From the NCBI RefSeq assembly GCF_039532605.1, contig NZ_BAAARY010000002.1, forward strand, positions 1 to 64,000: a stretch of DNA of 64,000 nucleotides, written 5' to 3'. Positions 56,794-64,000 of the stretch are shown piece after piece. Position 1 is the stretch's first letter, and every line of letters starts with the position of its first letter. A program made the translations under genes and the position numbers. Source of the DNA: Pilimelia columellifera. Lineage in GTDB: Bacteria > Actinomycetota > Actinomycetes > Mycobacteriales > Micromonosporaceae. Below the pieces are notes generated by a model. The model was not told the origin of the DNA and ran no database searches. It saw nothing but the letters and a program-made list of their open reading frames with translations.

Positions 56794-57663
56794 ATGCGTA
56801 TCACCCGACTCGCGGCCGTCGCCGCGATCGCATCGCTGGCCATGGGCATGACCGCCTGCGGTGGGGACTCCAACTCCGACTCCGGCGGGGACAGCGGCGC
56901 GACCAAGGGCATCATCGACAAGGCCGCCACGGAAAAGAAGCTCGTCGTCGGTGTGAAGGCCGACCAGCCGGGCCTGGGTCTGCAGACCGGCGCCGAGTAC
57001 GAGGGCTTCGACATCGAGATCGCCAAGATCATCGGCAAGGGCCTGGGCCTGGAGCCCACCGCGCTGGAGTGGAAGACTACCGTGTCGGCCAACCGCGAGC
57101 CGTTCATTGAGCAGGGCCAGGTCGACCTCGTCGTCGCCACCTACACGATCACCGACCAGCGCAAGCAGAAGGTCAACTTCGGCGGTCCGTACTACATGGC
57201 CGGGCAGGACCTGCTCGTCGCCGCCGACAACACCACCATCACCGGCCCGGACACCCTCGCCGGCAAGCGGGTCTGCTCGGTGGCGGGCTCCACACCCGCG
57301 CAGCGGATCAAGGACGAGTACAAGGACGCCAAGCTCACCGAGCTGGACGCCTACTCCAAGTGCATCGCCCTGCTGGCGAACAAGAAGATCGACGCCGTCA
57401 CCACCGACGACATCATCCTCGCCGGCTACGCCGCGCAGCCGCAGAACGCCGGCAAGTTCAAGATCGTCGGTAAGCCGTTCAGCGAGGAGCCGTACGGCAT
57501 CGGCCTGGCCAAGGCCGACAAGGCCGGCTGCGAGAAGGTGAACGAGATCCTCAAGGCCGCAGCCGCCGACGGCTCCTACGCCAAGGCGTGGGACGACACC
57601 CTCGGCAAGAGCGGCAAGCCCGCCCCGCAGCTGGACACCACGAAGCTCACCAACTGCGCCTGA
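56794..57663 (+). CDS. gluB: Glutamate-binding lipoprotein of ABC transporter
   Basis: 289 residues from ATG 56794 (AAGGAG upstream). Signal peptide with lipobox MTACGG (Cys22). SBP_bac_3 fold: LVVGVKADQPGLG, GFDIEIAKIIG, FIEQGQVDLVVATYTIT, KRVCSVAGSTPAQR. Two Cys in the mature domain (VCSV, KCIA) may pair. Delivers glutamate to GluC/GluD. Confidence 0.94.
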   Translation: MRITRLAAVAAIASLAMGMTACGGDSNSDSGGDSGATKGIIDKAATEKKLVVGVKADQPGLGLQTGAEYEGFDIEIAKIIGKGLGLEPTALEWKTTVSANREPFIEQGQVDLVVATYTITDQRKQKVNFGGPYYMAGQDLLVAADNTTITGPDTLAGKRVCSVAGSTPAQRIKDEYKDAKLTELDAYSKCIALLANKKIDAVTTDDIILAGYAAQPQNAGKFKIVGKPFSEEPYGIGLAKADKAGCEKVNEILKAAAADGSYAKAWDDTLGKSGKPAPQLDTTKLTNCA

Positions 57664-57671
57664 GCGTGACA

Positions 57672-57706
57672 CCGGGTCAGGCGACGTGGTTTGTCGCCTG
57701 ACCCGG
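57672..57706 (+). terminator. Intra-operon hairpin between gluB and gluC
   Basis: Perfect 14-bp arms (57672-57685 and 57693-57706), loop GTGGTTT, 8 bases past the gluB stop. Probably lets most transcripts end after gluB or protects that 3' end, giving more binding protein than permease. Confidence 0.65.
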
Positions 57707-57751
57707 CACGTCCCGCGAGTACCGACGGACCCGCAAGGAGCAGGAGCCCCC

Positions 57752-58426
57752 GTGGATGTGTTCGCCGATCCGGACAACCGGCAGCTGTTGCTCACCGGGT
57801 TCGCCTGGATCCTCAAACTCACCGGCGCCTCGGCCGTCATCTCGCTGCTGGTGGGCGTCCTGCTCGCCGCCATGCGGGTCTCGCCGGTGCCGGTGCTGCG
57901 CTGGTTCGGCGCCGGCTGGGTCAACGTCTTCCGGAACACCCCGCTCACGCTCGTCATCTACTTCTGCTACTTCGGTCTCTTCAGCACCCTGGGCCTGGAC
58001 CTCGCCGACGACCTCGACCTCAACACCTACTGGCTGGGCGTCATCGGCCTGTCCACCTACACCGCCGCGTTCGTCTGCGAAGCCATCCGCTCAGGCATCA
58101 ACACCGTCCCCACCGGACAGGCCGAAGCCGCCCGCGCCATCGGGCTGACCTTCCTACAGACCCTGTGGCTGGTGGTGCTCCCCCAGGCCGGCCGGGCCGT
58201 CGTCGCCCCGCTCGGCAGCGTGCTCATCGCCCTGACCAAGAACGCCACCATCGTCGGCACCATCGGCCTCGCCGAGGCCGCCAACGCGATGAAGACGCTC
58301 ATCAACAACAACGGCGACGAGGTCATCACCATCTTCCTGGTCTTCGCCGGCGTCTTCGTCGCGCTGCTCGTGCCGACCGGGTACCTGTTCAACTGGCTCA
58401 GCAACCGATTGGCGGCACGGCGATGA
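57752..58426 (+). CDS. gluC: Glutamate ABC transporter permease
   Basis: 224 residues from GTG 57752 (AGGAGCAGGAG upstream). About five helices, with the ABC-permease EAA loop EAARAIGLTFLQTLWLVVLPQA. Pairs with GluD. Stop overlaps gluD start (ATGA). Confidence 0.94.
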   Translation: MDVFADPDNRQLLLTGFAWILKLTGASAVISLLVGVLLAAMRVSPVPVLRWFGAGWVNVFRNTPLTLVIYFCYFGLFSTLGLDLADDLDLNTYWLGVIGLSTYTAAFVCEAIRSGINTVPTGQAEAARAIGLTFLQTLWLVVLPQAGRAVVAPLGSVLIALTKNATIVGTIGLAEAANAMKTLINNNGDEVITIFLVFAGVFVALLVPTGYLFNWLSNRLAARR

Positions 58427-59274
58427 GCAGCGTCCTCTACGACCACCCCGGACCGCGCGCCCGCGTCCGCAACAGCGCCCTCACCGTCGTATTCGGCGTC
58501 GCCCTCGCCGGTCTGTTCTGGTGGCTCTACCGCGAGTTCGACAACGCCGGCCAGTGGGCGCCGGCGCTGTGGAAGCCGTTCCTGGACGCCGACACCTGGA
58601 ACAACTTCATCTTGCCCGGCCTGTGGGGCACCCTGTCGGCTGCCGCGACCGGCATGGTGCTGGCGCTCGCCTTCGGCATCATCTTCGCCGTCGCCCGGCT
58701 CTCCGAACGCCGCTGGATCGGCATCCCCGCCGGCGCGATCATCGAGTTCTGCCGCGCGGTGCCGCTGCTGCTGATGATCTTCTTCTTGTTCTACGGACTG
58801 CCGTTCCTCATCGACGGGCCCGTCTCCGCCTACTGGGCGGTGGTCATCGGACTCACCCTCTACAACGGCTCCGTGCTCGCCGAGGCGTTCCGGTCCGGCA
58901 TCCGCTCCCTGCCCGCCGGCCAGTCCGAAGCCGCGTACGCGATCGGGCTCAACAAGGCGCAGGTCATGCGGCACATTCTGGTGCCTCAGGCCGCGCGGGC
59001 CATGCTCCCGGTCATCATCAGCCAGCTCGTCGTCCTGCTCAAGGACACCGCGCTGGGCTACATCATCGCCTACCCGGAGCTGATTCAGCTCGGCGTCAAC
59101 GTCCTGAGCGCCAACTACGTCAACGTCATGGCCGCCGCCATCGTCATCGCCGCCATCTACATCGTCATCAACAGCACGCTCACCGGCCTCGCGCACTGGC
59201 TGGACCGCCGGCTCATGCGCACCGGACAACCATCGGTCACCGGCAAGGTCGCCACCGAGCCCGCCGGCGACTGA
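58423..59274 (+). CDS. gluD: Glutamate ABC transporter permease
   Basis: 283 residues. A cytoplasmic ~15-residue start, then six or so helices; EAA loop EAAYAIGLNKAQVMRHILVPQA. FRSGIRSLPAGQ precedes it, as in the polar amino-acid permeases. Last gene of gluABCD. Confidence 0.94.
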   Translation: MSSVLYDHPGPRARVRNSALTVVFGVALAGLFWWLYREFDNAGQWAPALWKPFLDADTWNNFILPGLWGTLSAAATGMVLALAFGIIFAVARLSERRWIGIPAGAIIEFCRAVPLLLMIFFLFYGLPFLIDGPVSAYWAVVIGLTLYNGSVLAEAFRSGIRSLPAGQSEAAYAIGLNKAQVMRHILVPQAARAMLPVIISQLVVLLKDTALGYIIAYPELIQLGVNVLSANYVNVMAAAIVIAAIYIVINSTLTGLAHWLDRRLMRTGQPSVTGKVATEPAGD

Positions 59275-59283
59275 CCGGCGGGC
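59259..59283. terminator. Bidirectional hairpin between gluD and rny
   Basis: GCCCGCCGG (59259-59267) pairs perfectly with CCGGCGGGC (59275-59283) over the gluD stop; 3 bases before the convergent rny stop. Confidence 0.6.
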
Positions 59284-59286
59284 GGG

Positions 59287-61014
59287 TCAGCGGGCGATCT
59301 CGGTGACGCGGGACTCGCGCACCACCGTCACCCGGATCTGACCCGGGTAGGTCAGCTCCTCCTCGATCTGCTTGGCCACGTCCCGGGCCAGCATCGAGGA
59401 CGTCAGCTCGTCCACCTCGTCCGGACGCACCATCACCCGGATCTCCCGACCCGCCTGCATCGCGAAGACCTTCTCCACCCCGGGCTTGCCGGCGGCGATC
59501 TCCTCGATCCGTTCCAGCCGCTGCACGTACGCCTCAAGGCTCTCCCGACGCGCCCCCGGGCGCCCCCCGGAGCAGGAGTCGCTGGCCTGGGTCAGCACCG
59601 CCTCGACCGTCCGGGGCGCCACCTCGTTGTGGTGGGCCTCGATCGCGTGCGCGACCTCCTCGGACTCACCGAACCGCCGGGCCACCTCGGCGCCGACGAT
59701 CGCGTGTGACCCTTCCGCCTCGTGCGTCAACGCCTTGCCGATGTCGTGCAGGAACGCGCACCGCTTGATCAGCTTCGGCGCCAGCCGCAGCTCGGCGGCC
59801 ATCACTCCGGCGATGTGCGCGGACTCCACCAGATGCTTGAGCACGTTCTGGCCGTAGCTGGTGCGGTATCGCAGCCGGCCCAGCAACTTCACCAGCTCCG
59901 GGTGGATGTCGCCGATGCCCACCTCGAGCAGCGCGTCCTCAGCCGCCCGCCGGCACAGCACCTCGACCTCCTGCTGCGCCGCGACGTACACCTCCTCGAT
60001 GCGGTGCGGGTGGATCCGGCCGTCGAGAACCAGCTTCTCCAGGGTCAACCGACCCACCTCACGGCGGACCGGATCGAAACACGACAACAACACCGCTTCC
60101 GGGGTGTCATCGATGATCAGGTTCACGCCGGTGACCGACTCGAAGGCGCGGATGTTGCGGCCCTCGCGTCCGATGATCCGGCCTTTCATGTCATCGCCCG
60201 GCAGCGGGAGCACGCTGACCACGCTCTCCGCGGTCTGCTCGCTGGCAACCCGCTGGATCGCCTCGACGACCACCGCCCGGGCCCGTGACTCCGCCTCGTC
60301 GCGGGCCAGGGCCTCAATCTGCCTGGCCGACACCGCTGCGTCCCGCCGCGCCTGCGCCTCGATCGAGGCGACCAGCTCCGCGCGAGCCTGGTCCACCGAC
60401 AGACCGGCGACACGCGCCAGCTCTTGACCCACCCGGGCCCGCGCGTCGACCAGCTCGGCACCCTGCCTGGTCAGGTCGGCGTCCCGCGCCGCGAACTCGT
60501 CCTCGGCGACGGTCAACCGCCGATCCCGTTGGGCCAGCCGCTCGGCCTCCTCGGCGTTGAGGCTCTCACGGCGTTCCAGCCGCTCGGACCGCCGCTCCAC
60601 CTCCGCCAGCTGCTCCCGGGCGGCATCGGTGACCTGTGCCAGCTCCCGCTCCGCGCTCCGCCTCGCTGACTGACGCGCCTGCTCGGCGTCCTGCTCGGCC
60701 TGCCGGAACGCGCGTTCCCGGATCGTGTCCGCCTCGGCGCGGGCGGTGTCCAACGCCCGCTGCGCCTCGACCCGGGCGGTGTCGAGGACCCGCTGCGCCG
60801 CGGCGCGGGCGGCGCTGACCGCGATGTCCGCGGCGACCACGCCATCGGCCTGACCCGGGACCGCTGCCGCGCCGGGACCGCCGACGGCGCCCGTCGGCGT
60901 CGGGTCAGGGCGAGCGTTCGCGCGCACGGCACGCGTCACCCCGACCGCGCCGAGGAGCATGGCCAGGGCGAGCACCCCGATCCCCCCCAACAACGCCATC
61001 TCCACTGCGGTCAC
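59287..61014 (-). CDS. rny: Ribonuclease Y
   Basis: 575 residues; GTG with GGAGG 6 bases upstream. N-terminal membrane helix (about 7-29), a long Ala/Arg/Glu coiled coil (about 75-210), KH domain (DDMKGRIIGREGRNIRAFE), then the HD phosphohydrolase with HDIGK and EAHHNE. A membrane-anchored endoribonuclease that starts mRNA decay. Single gene; 352 bp separate it from recX. Confidence 0.95.
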   Translation of the reverse strand: MTAVEMALLGGIGVLALAMLLGAVGVTRAVRANARPDPTPTGAVGGPGAAAVPGQADGVVAADIAVSAARAAAQRVLDTARVEAQRALDTARAEADTIRERAFRQAEQDAEQARQSARRSAERELAQVTDAAREQLAEVERRSERLERRESLNAEEAERLAQRDRRLTVAEDEFAARDADLTRQGAELVDARARVGQELARVAGLSVDQARAELVASIEAQARRDAAVSARQIEALARDEAESRARAVVVEAIQRVASEQTAESVVSVLPLPGDDMKGRIIGREGRNIRAFESVTGVNLIIDDTPEAVLLSCFDPVRREVGRLTLEKLVLDGRIHPHRIEEVYVAAQQEVEVLCRRAAEDALLEVGIGDIHPELVKLLGRLRYRTSYGQNVLKHLVESAHIAGVMAAELRLAPKLIKRCAFLHDIGKALTHEAEGSHAIVGAEVARRFGESEEVAHAIEAHHNEVAPRTVEAVLTQASDSCSGGRPGARRESLEAYVQRLERIEEIAAGKPGVEKVFAMQAGREIRVMVRPDEVDELTSSMLARDVAKQIEEELTYPGQIRVTVVRESRVTEIAR

Positions 61015-61366
61015 CTGCGGCCTCCTTCACCGATGTGAGCTGGCCGCAGCGCGGCACAGCCCGGATCCTCGGATACTCCGACCGGATGACGACAGCCCTG
61101 AGCCCGGCAAACGGCCGTTCTTTCCTTCGCTGGCGCTGCCCGCGACGACGCTCAGGTCATCGCGGGTGGCACGCCGGCAGGCCGTGGCGCGGAGCAAGCT
61201 CGGTGCTGGGTGACGGGAAGGTCTATGTGCGTCAACGCAGGTGTGGGCGTTCTCCTAGGTACCGCGAGGCTAGGACCCGAGCCTCGCTTCGGTCAAGAAC
61301 ACACGATCCATACCGTTGTAGGACTGTCCGGACCAAACGCCCTCGACTGGCGCTCCGACGGGTGGC
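61015..61366. other. 352-bp region between rny and recX
   Basis: No gene supported. GCGAGGCT (61264-61271) / AGCCTCGC (61280-61287) forms an 8-bp stem 79 bases past the recX stop and may end the recA-recX transcript. The rny promoter must lie here, but no clear element is seen. Confidence 0.45.
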
Positions 61367-61954
61367 TCAGTCGACCCATTCCGCCGGATCCAGGTCCTCG
61401 ATGGCCGCGTCCCGGTCCGCGAGCGCCTCTTTGACGACAGCGAACGCCACCGATGCCGGGTAACCCTTTCGAGCGAGCATCCCCACCAGGCGGCGGAACA
61501 GACTCTGGGCGTCACCGCGCGCGCTGCGGAGCTTGCGATCCACCAACGCGCGGGCGGTAGCAGCTTCAGTGCCCGGGTCCAACTCGTCCAGGGCGGCCGC
61601 GGCGCAGTCGTCGTCGACGCCACGTTGGCGCAGCTCGCTGGCGAGCGCGCGCCGCGACAGGCCCTTGCCGTGGTGTCGGCTGGTCACCCACGCCTGTGCG
61701 AACGCCTCGTCGTCGATGAGGCCCACCTCGGTGTAGCGGTCGAGGATCTGGGCGATGACCTCATCAGGTATCTCGTTGCGGCGTAGCGCGGTCGTCAACT
61801 CGGCACGGGTGCGCGGCCGCACCGCGAGCTGCCGCAGGCAGATCTCACGGGCGTGCTCGGCCGGTTCACGGTCGCCGGCCGGCTGAGCGGCGGCGCGGGG
61901 CGGGGCCGCGTCCCAGCCCCTCCCCGCGCGTGCGCCTCGTCGACGACCTGCCAT
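61367..61954 (-). CDS. recX: Regulatory protein RecX
   Basis: 195 residues. Basic N-terminal ~30 residues, then three RecX helical repeats: LRQLAVRPRTRAELTTALRR, GLIDDEAFAQAWVTSRHHGKGLSRRAL in part, and RKLRSARGDAQSLFRRLVGMLARKGY in part. Inhibits RecA filament growth. 17 bp after recA. Confidence 0.93.
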   Translation of the reverse strand: MAGRRRGARAGRGWDAAPPRAAAQPAGDREPAEHAREICLRQLAVRPRTRAELTTALRRNEIPDEVIAQILDRYTEVGLIDDEAFAQAWVTSRHHGKGLSRRALASELRQRGVDDDCAAAALDELDPGTEAATARALVDRKLRSARGDAQSLFRRLVGMLARKGYPASVAFAVVKEALADRDAAIEDLDPAEWVD

Positions 61955-61971
61955 GTCTGTGATCAGCCGAC

Positions 61972-63021
61972 TCAGAAGTCGACGGGAGGTTGCGCGAGGC
62001 CACCGGCCTCATCGCTGCCGGCGCCCACGCCGACGCCGAGCTTCTCGAAGATCTTCTTCTCGATCTCGCTGGCGATGTCCGGGTTCTCCTTGAGGAACTT
62101 GCGCGAGTTCTCCTTGCCCTGGCCGAGTTGCTCACCCTCGTAGGTGTACCAGGCGCCGGACTTGCGGATGATGTTCTGCTCCACGCCGACATCGATGAGC
62201 GAGCCCTCGCGGGAGATGCCCCGGCCGTAGAGGATGTCGAACTCAGCCTGTTTGAACGGCGCCGCGCACTTGTTCTTGACGACCTTGACGCGGGTGCGGT
62301 TGCCCACCACGTCGGTGCCGTCCTTGAGGGCCTCGATCCGTCGGATGTCGAGCCGGACCGACGAGTAGAACTTCAGCGCCCGCCCGCCCGTCGTCGTCTC
62401 CGGCGAGCCGAACATGACGCCGATCTTCTCCCGGAGCTGGTTGATGAAGATGCAGGTGGTGCCGGTGGTGCTGAGCACTCCGGTGATCTTCCGGAGCGCC
62501 TGGCTCATCAGCCGGGCCTGGAGGCCGACGTGGCTGTCGCCCATCTCGCCCTCGATCTCGGCGCGCGGCACGAGGGCTGCCACCGAGTCGATGACGATGA
62601 TGTCGACAGCGCCGGAGCGGATGAGCATGTCCGCGATCTCCAGCGCCTGCTCGCCGGTGTCCGGCTGCGAGACCAGCATCGCGTCGGTGTCGACCCCGAG
62701 CGCTTTAGCGTAGTCCGGGTCGAGCGCATGCTCGGCGTCGATGAAGGCGGCGATGCCGCCAGCCTTCTGGGCGTTCGCGACCGCGTGCAGGGCGACCGTG
62801 GTCTTACCGCTGCTCTCCGGCCCGTACACCTCGATGACCCGGCCCCGGGGCAGACCGCCGATGCCGAGCGCGACATCGAGCGCGATGGAGCCGGTGGGAA
62901 TCACCGAGGTCTCCACGACCGGGCGATCGCCGAGGCGCATCACCGAGCCCTTGCCGAACTGCTTGTCGATCTGGGCGAGCGCCAGATCCAGCGCCCGCGT
63001 GCGGTCTGGCCCTGTGGCCAT
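61972..63021 (-). CDS. recA: Recombinase RecA
   Basis: 349 residues from ATG 63021 (an ATG three codons earlier is also in frame; AGGG is better placed for 63021). Walker A GPESSGKT (67-74), catalytic Glu in FIDAEHALDP, Walker B IIVIDSVAALVP, L2 FINQLREKIGVMFG, DNA-binding C-terminus acidic. No intein, unlike some mycobacterial RecA. Co-transcribed with recX. Has an SOS box and a second promoter-like element upstream. Confidence 0.98.
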   Translation of the reverse strand: MATGPDRTRALDLALAQIDKQFGKGSVMRLGDRPVVETSVIPTGSIALDVALGIGGLPRGRVIEVYGPESSGKTTVALHAVANAQKAGGIAAFIDAEHALDPDYAKALGVDTDAMLVSQPDTGEQALEIADMLIRSGAVDIIVIDSVAALVPRAEIEGEMGDSHVGLQARLMSQALRKITGVLSTTGTTCIFINQLREKIGVMFGSPETTTGGRALKFYSSVRLDIRRIEALKDGTDVVGNRTRVKVVKNKCAAPFKQAEFDILYGRGISREGSLIDVGVEQNIIRKSGAWYTYEGEQLGQGKENSRKFLKENPDIASEIEKKIFEKLGVGVGAGSDEAGGLAQPPVDF

Positions 63022-63076
63022 GGCTGCCATCCCTGAGTTCGCCGATTTAGCCGGTCGTTTCGTCGTCACGCGCCAC

Positions 63077-63099
63077 ACCGTAGGCGGTGGGTCCGACAG
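63077..63099 (-). promoter_or_regulatory. Candidate LexA-independent (PafBC-type) recA promoter
   Basis: Minus-strand CTGTCGGAC (63099-63091), 8-base spacer, TACGGT (63082-63077). The mycobacterial element is TTGTCRGTG-8-TANNNT; 6 of 9 in the first half and both TA..T anchors match, with the exact spacer. A start near 63070 would give a ~49-base leader. Confidence 0.45.
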
Positions 63100-63152
63100 C
63101 GGCCACCGGCGGTGGCCCGACCTGTGGACAAGCGCGTCGCTGTGGACAATAA

Positions 63153-63168
63153 CCGAACAGGTGTTCGA
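63153..63168 (-). promoter_or_regulatory. SOS (LexA) box of recA
   Basis: Minus-strand TCGAACACCTGTTCGG, 15 of 16 to the TCGAAC-4-GTTCGA palindrome, 132 bp upstream of the recA start. Confidence 0.8.
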
Positions 63169-63205
63169 GGAGTAGTCGAACCCGTGAAATGCGCGTCGGC
63201 GCAGC

Positions 63206-63406
63206 TCAGCGCAGCCGGCCGGGGACCCGGTCAGGGTAGGCGGCCACGACCGCGCGCCACACCGTGACGGCGGGCACCCCGGCGTCGAGAGCGGCGACGA
63301 TGGTCCGCCCGTCGAGCTGGGGCAGGACCTGGTCGGCGGCGACGCTGGCGGCGTACTCGGGTCCGAAGGTCCGGTCAAGCCGGTCCCACAGGTCTGTCAA
63401 CCGCAC
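63206..63406 (-). CDS. DUF3046 protein
   Basis: 66 residues from GTG 63406 (AAGGAG 5 bases upstream). VRLTDLWDRLDRTFG, ASVAADQVLPQLDGRTIVAALDAG and VWRAVVAAY are the DUF3046 signature. Small helical protein that neighbours recA in actinobacteria (Rv2738c). Start overlaps the end of the MFS gene by 10 bp. Confidence 0.88.
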   Translation of the reverse strand: MRLTDLWDRLDRTFGPEYAASVAADQVLPQLDGRTIVAALDAGVPAVTVWRAVVAAYPDRVPGRLR

Positions 63407-64000
63407 GCGCACTCCTTGTCGGCGGGGACGGGGGCGGACCGGTCGGTCCGCGCCGCGACGAGGGCCAGCGCCGCCAACGGCAGCGTGGCGCTGCCCGCGG
63501 CGGCCGCCAGCACGTCGTACCCGGGGCCGGCGACCACGAAGCCGCTGACCGCCCCGGCGCTGGCGCCGGCAAGCCCCATGACCAGGTCGGACAGGCCCTG
63601 GGCGGCGGCCCGTTGGGCGATGGGCACCGATTCGGTGAGCAGCGTCGACCCCGCCACCATGGTGCCCGACCAACCGAGTCCGAGCAGCACCAGGCCGACC
63701 GTCAGCCAGGTGGTGTCGTGCCCGGCGGTGGCCGCGAAGGCGCAGCCGGCCGCCAGGGTGAGCGCCCCGCCGGCGATGACCGGGCGGCGCCCCGCCCGGT
63801 CGGTGAGCCAGCCGACGACGGGCGAGAGCGCGTACATGCCGGCGATGTGGGCGCTGATGACGATGCCGACGATGCGCAGCAGCTCCGCTTCGGAGTGGTG
63901 GTGTTCGCCGAGGTGCACCGGCGTCATCGCCATGACGCCGACCATGACAAGGTGGCCGACGGCGACGGCGGTCACGGCGAGTTTGGCCTCCGGATGGGCC
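63397..64000 (-). CDS. MFS transporter, 5' truncated by the window edge
   Basis: The last ~200 residues of a major facilitator superfamily protein; the frame is open past 64000. About six helices are visible with the conserved DRAGRRPVIAGG loop between them, then LGLGWSGTMVAGSTLL. The tail ends ECACG. Drug or sugar efflux cannot be decided. Overlaps DUF3046 start. Confidence 0.85.
   Translation of the reverse strand, partial: AHPEAKLAVTAVAVGHLVMVGVMAMTPVHLGEHHHSEAELLRIVGIVISAHIAGMYALSPVVGWLTDRAGRRPVIAGGALTLAAGCAFAATAGHDTTWLTVGLVLLGLGWSGTMVAGSTLLTESVPIAQRAAAQGLSDLVMGLAGASAGAVSGFVVAGPGYDVLAAAAGSATLPLAALALVAARTDRSAPVPADKECACG

Overview
The window is high-GC actinobacterial chromosome. Gene order over most of it matches the Mycobacterium tuberculosis interval Rv2682c (dxs1) to Rv2738c: dxs, a TrmA-like RNA methyltransferase, an APC permease, two TrkA/Ceo proteins, DUF3159, an OB-fold protein, DUF3710, dut, DUF3093, DUF4193, cei, suhB, sigA, sigB, ideR, nrdR, lexA, hflX, dapF, miaA, a LigB-like gene, DUF349, miaB, recX, recA and DUF3046. 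The class II ribonucleotide reductase, Spo0M-like protein, DUF7455, ACT-malic enzyme and gluABCD block suggest a Micromonosporales-type actinomycete rather than a mycobacterium. That placement is inference; no rRNA gene is present.

Layout. 0-0.4 kb: an internally deleted insertion sequence with perfect terminal inverted repeats. 0.4-5.1 kb: a membrane flavocytochrome/ferric-reductase-like protein, an exported FMN-binding protein and its flavinylating enzyme ApbE, followed by a two-component pair. 5.2-7.6 kb: a double-domain KaiC-like ATPase, a stand-alone receiver and an exported protein. 7.7-24.9 kb: the conserved housekeeping core through sigA, a helicase and DUF3039. 25.3-30.3 kb: a DNA-repair HhH protein, then an accessory surface island (two exported proteins, a lipoprotein, an ECF sigma factor and its zinc anti-sigma factor). 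30.4-34.7 kb: a methyltransferase, a dtd remnant, Spo0M, sigB and ideR. 34.7-37.7 kb: a second two-component system with an exported His/Asp-rich protein and a matching 11-bp-phased operator at two places. 38-50 kb: FKBP, the intein-bearing nrdJ with nrdR, lexA, hflX, malic enzyme. 50-64 kb: dapF-miaA, DUF349, miaB, the glutamate ABC transporter, rny, recX-recA, DUF3046 and a truncated MFS gene.

Working together. LexA and RecA both carry SOS boxes, and recA has an additional promoter-like element resembling the LexA-independent (PafBC) class. NrdR is in one operon with the B12-dependent reductase it should control. Convergent gene pairs are mostly separated by strong hairpins. The most interesting signals are: the TCS plus His/Asp-rich protein sharing GTTAA direct repeats; low-GC, recoded patches inside the nrdJ active-site region of a gene that still carries an intein; the ECF-controlled surface island; and the KaiC/receiver pair.
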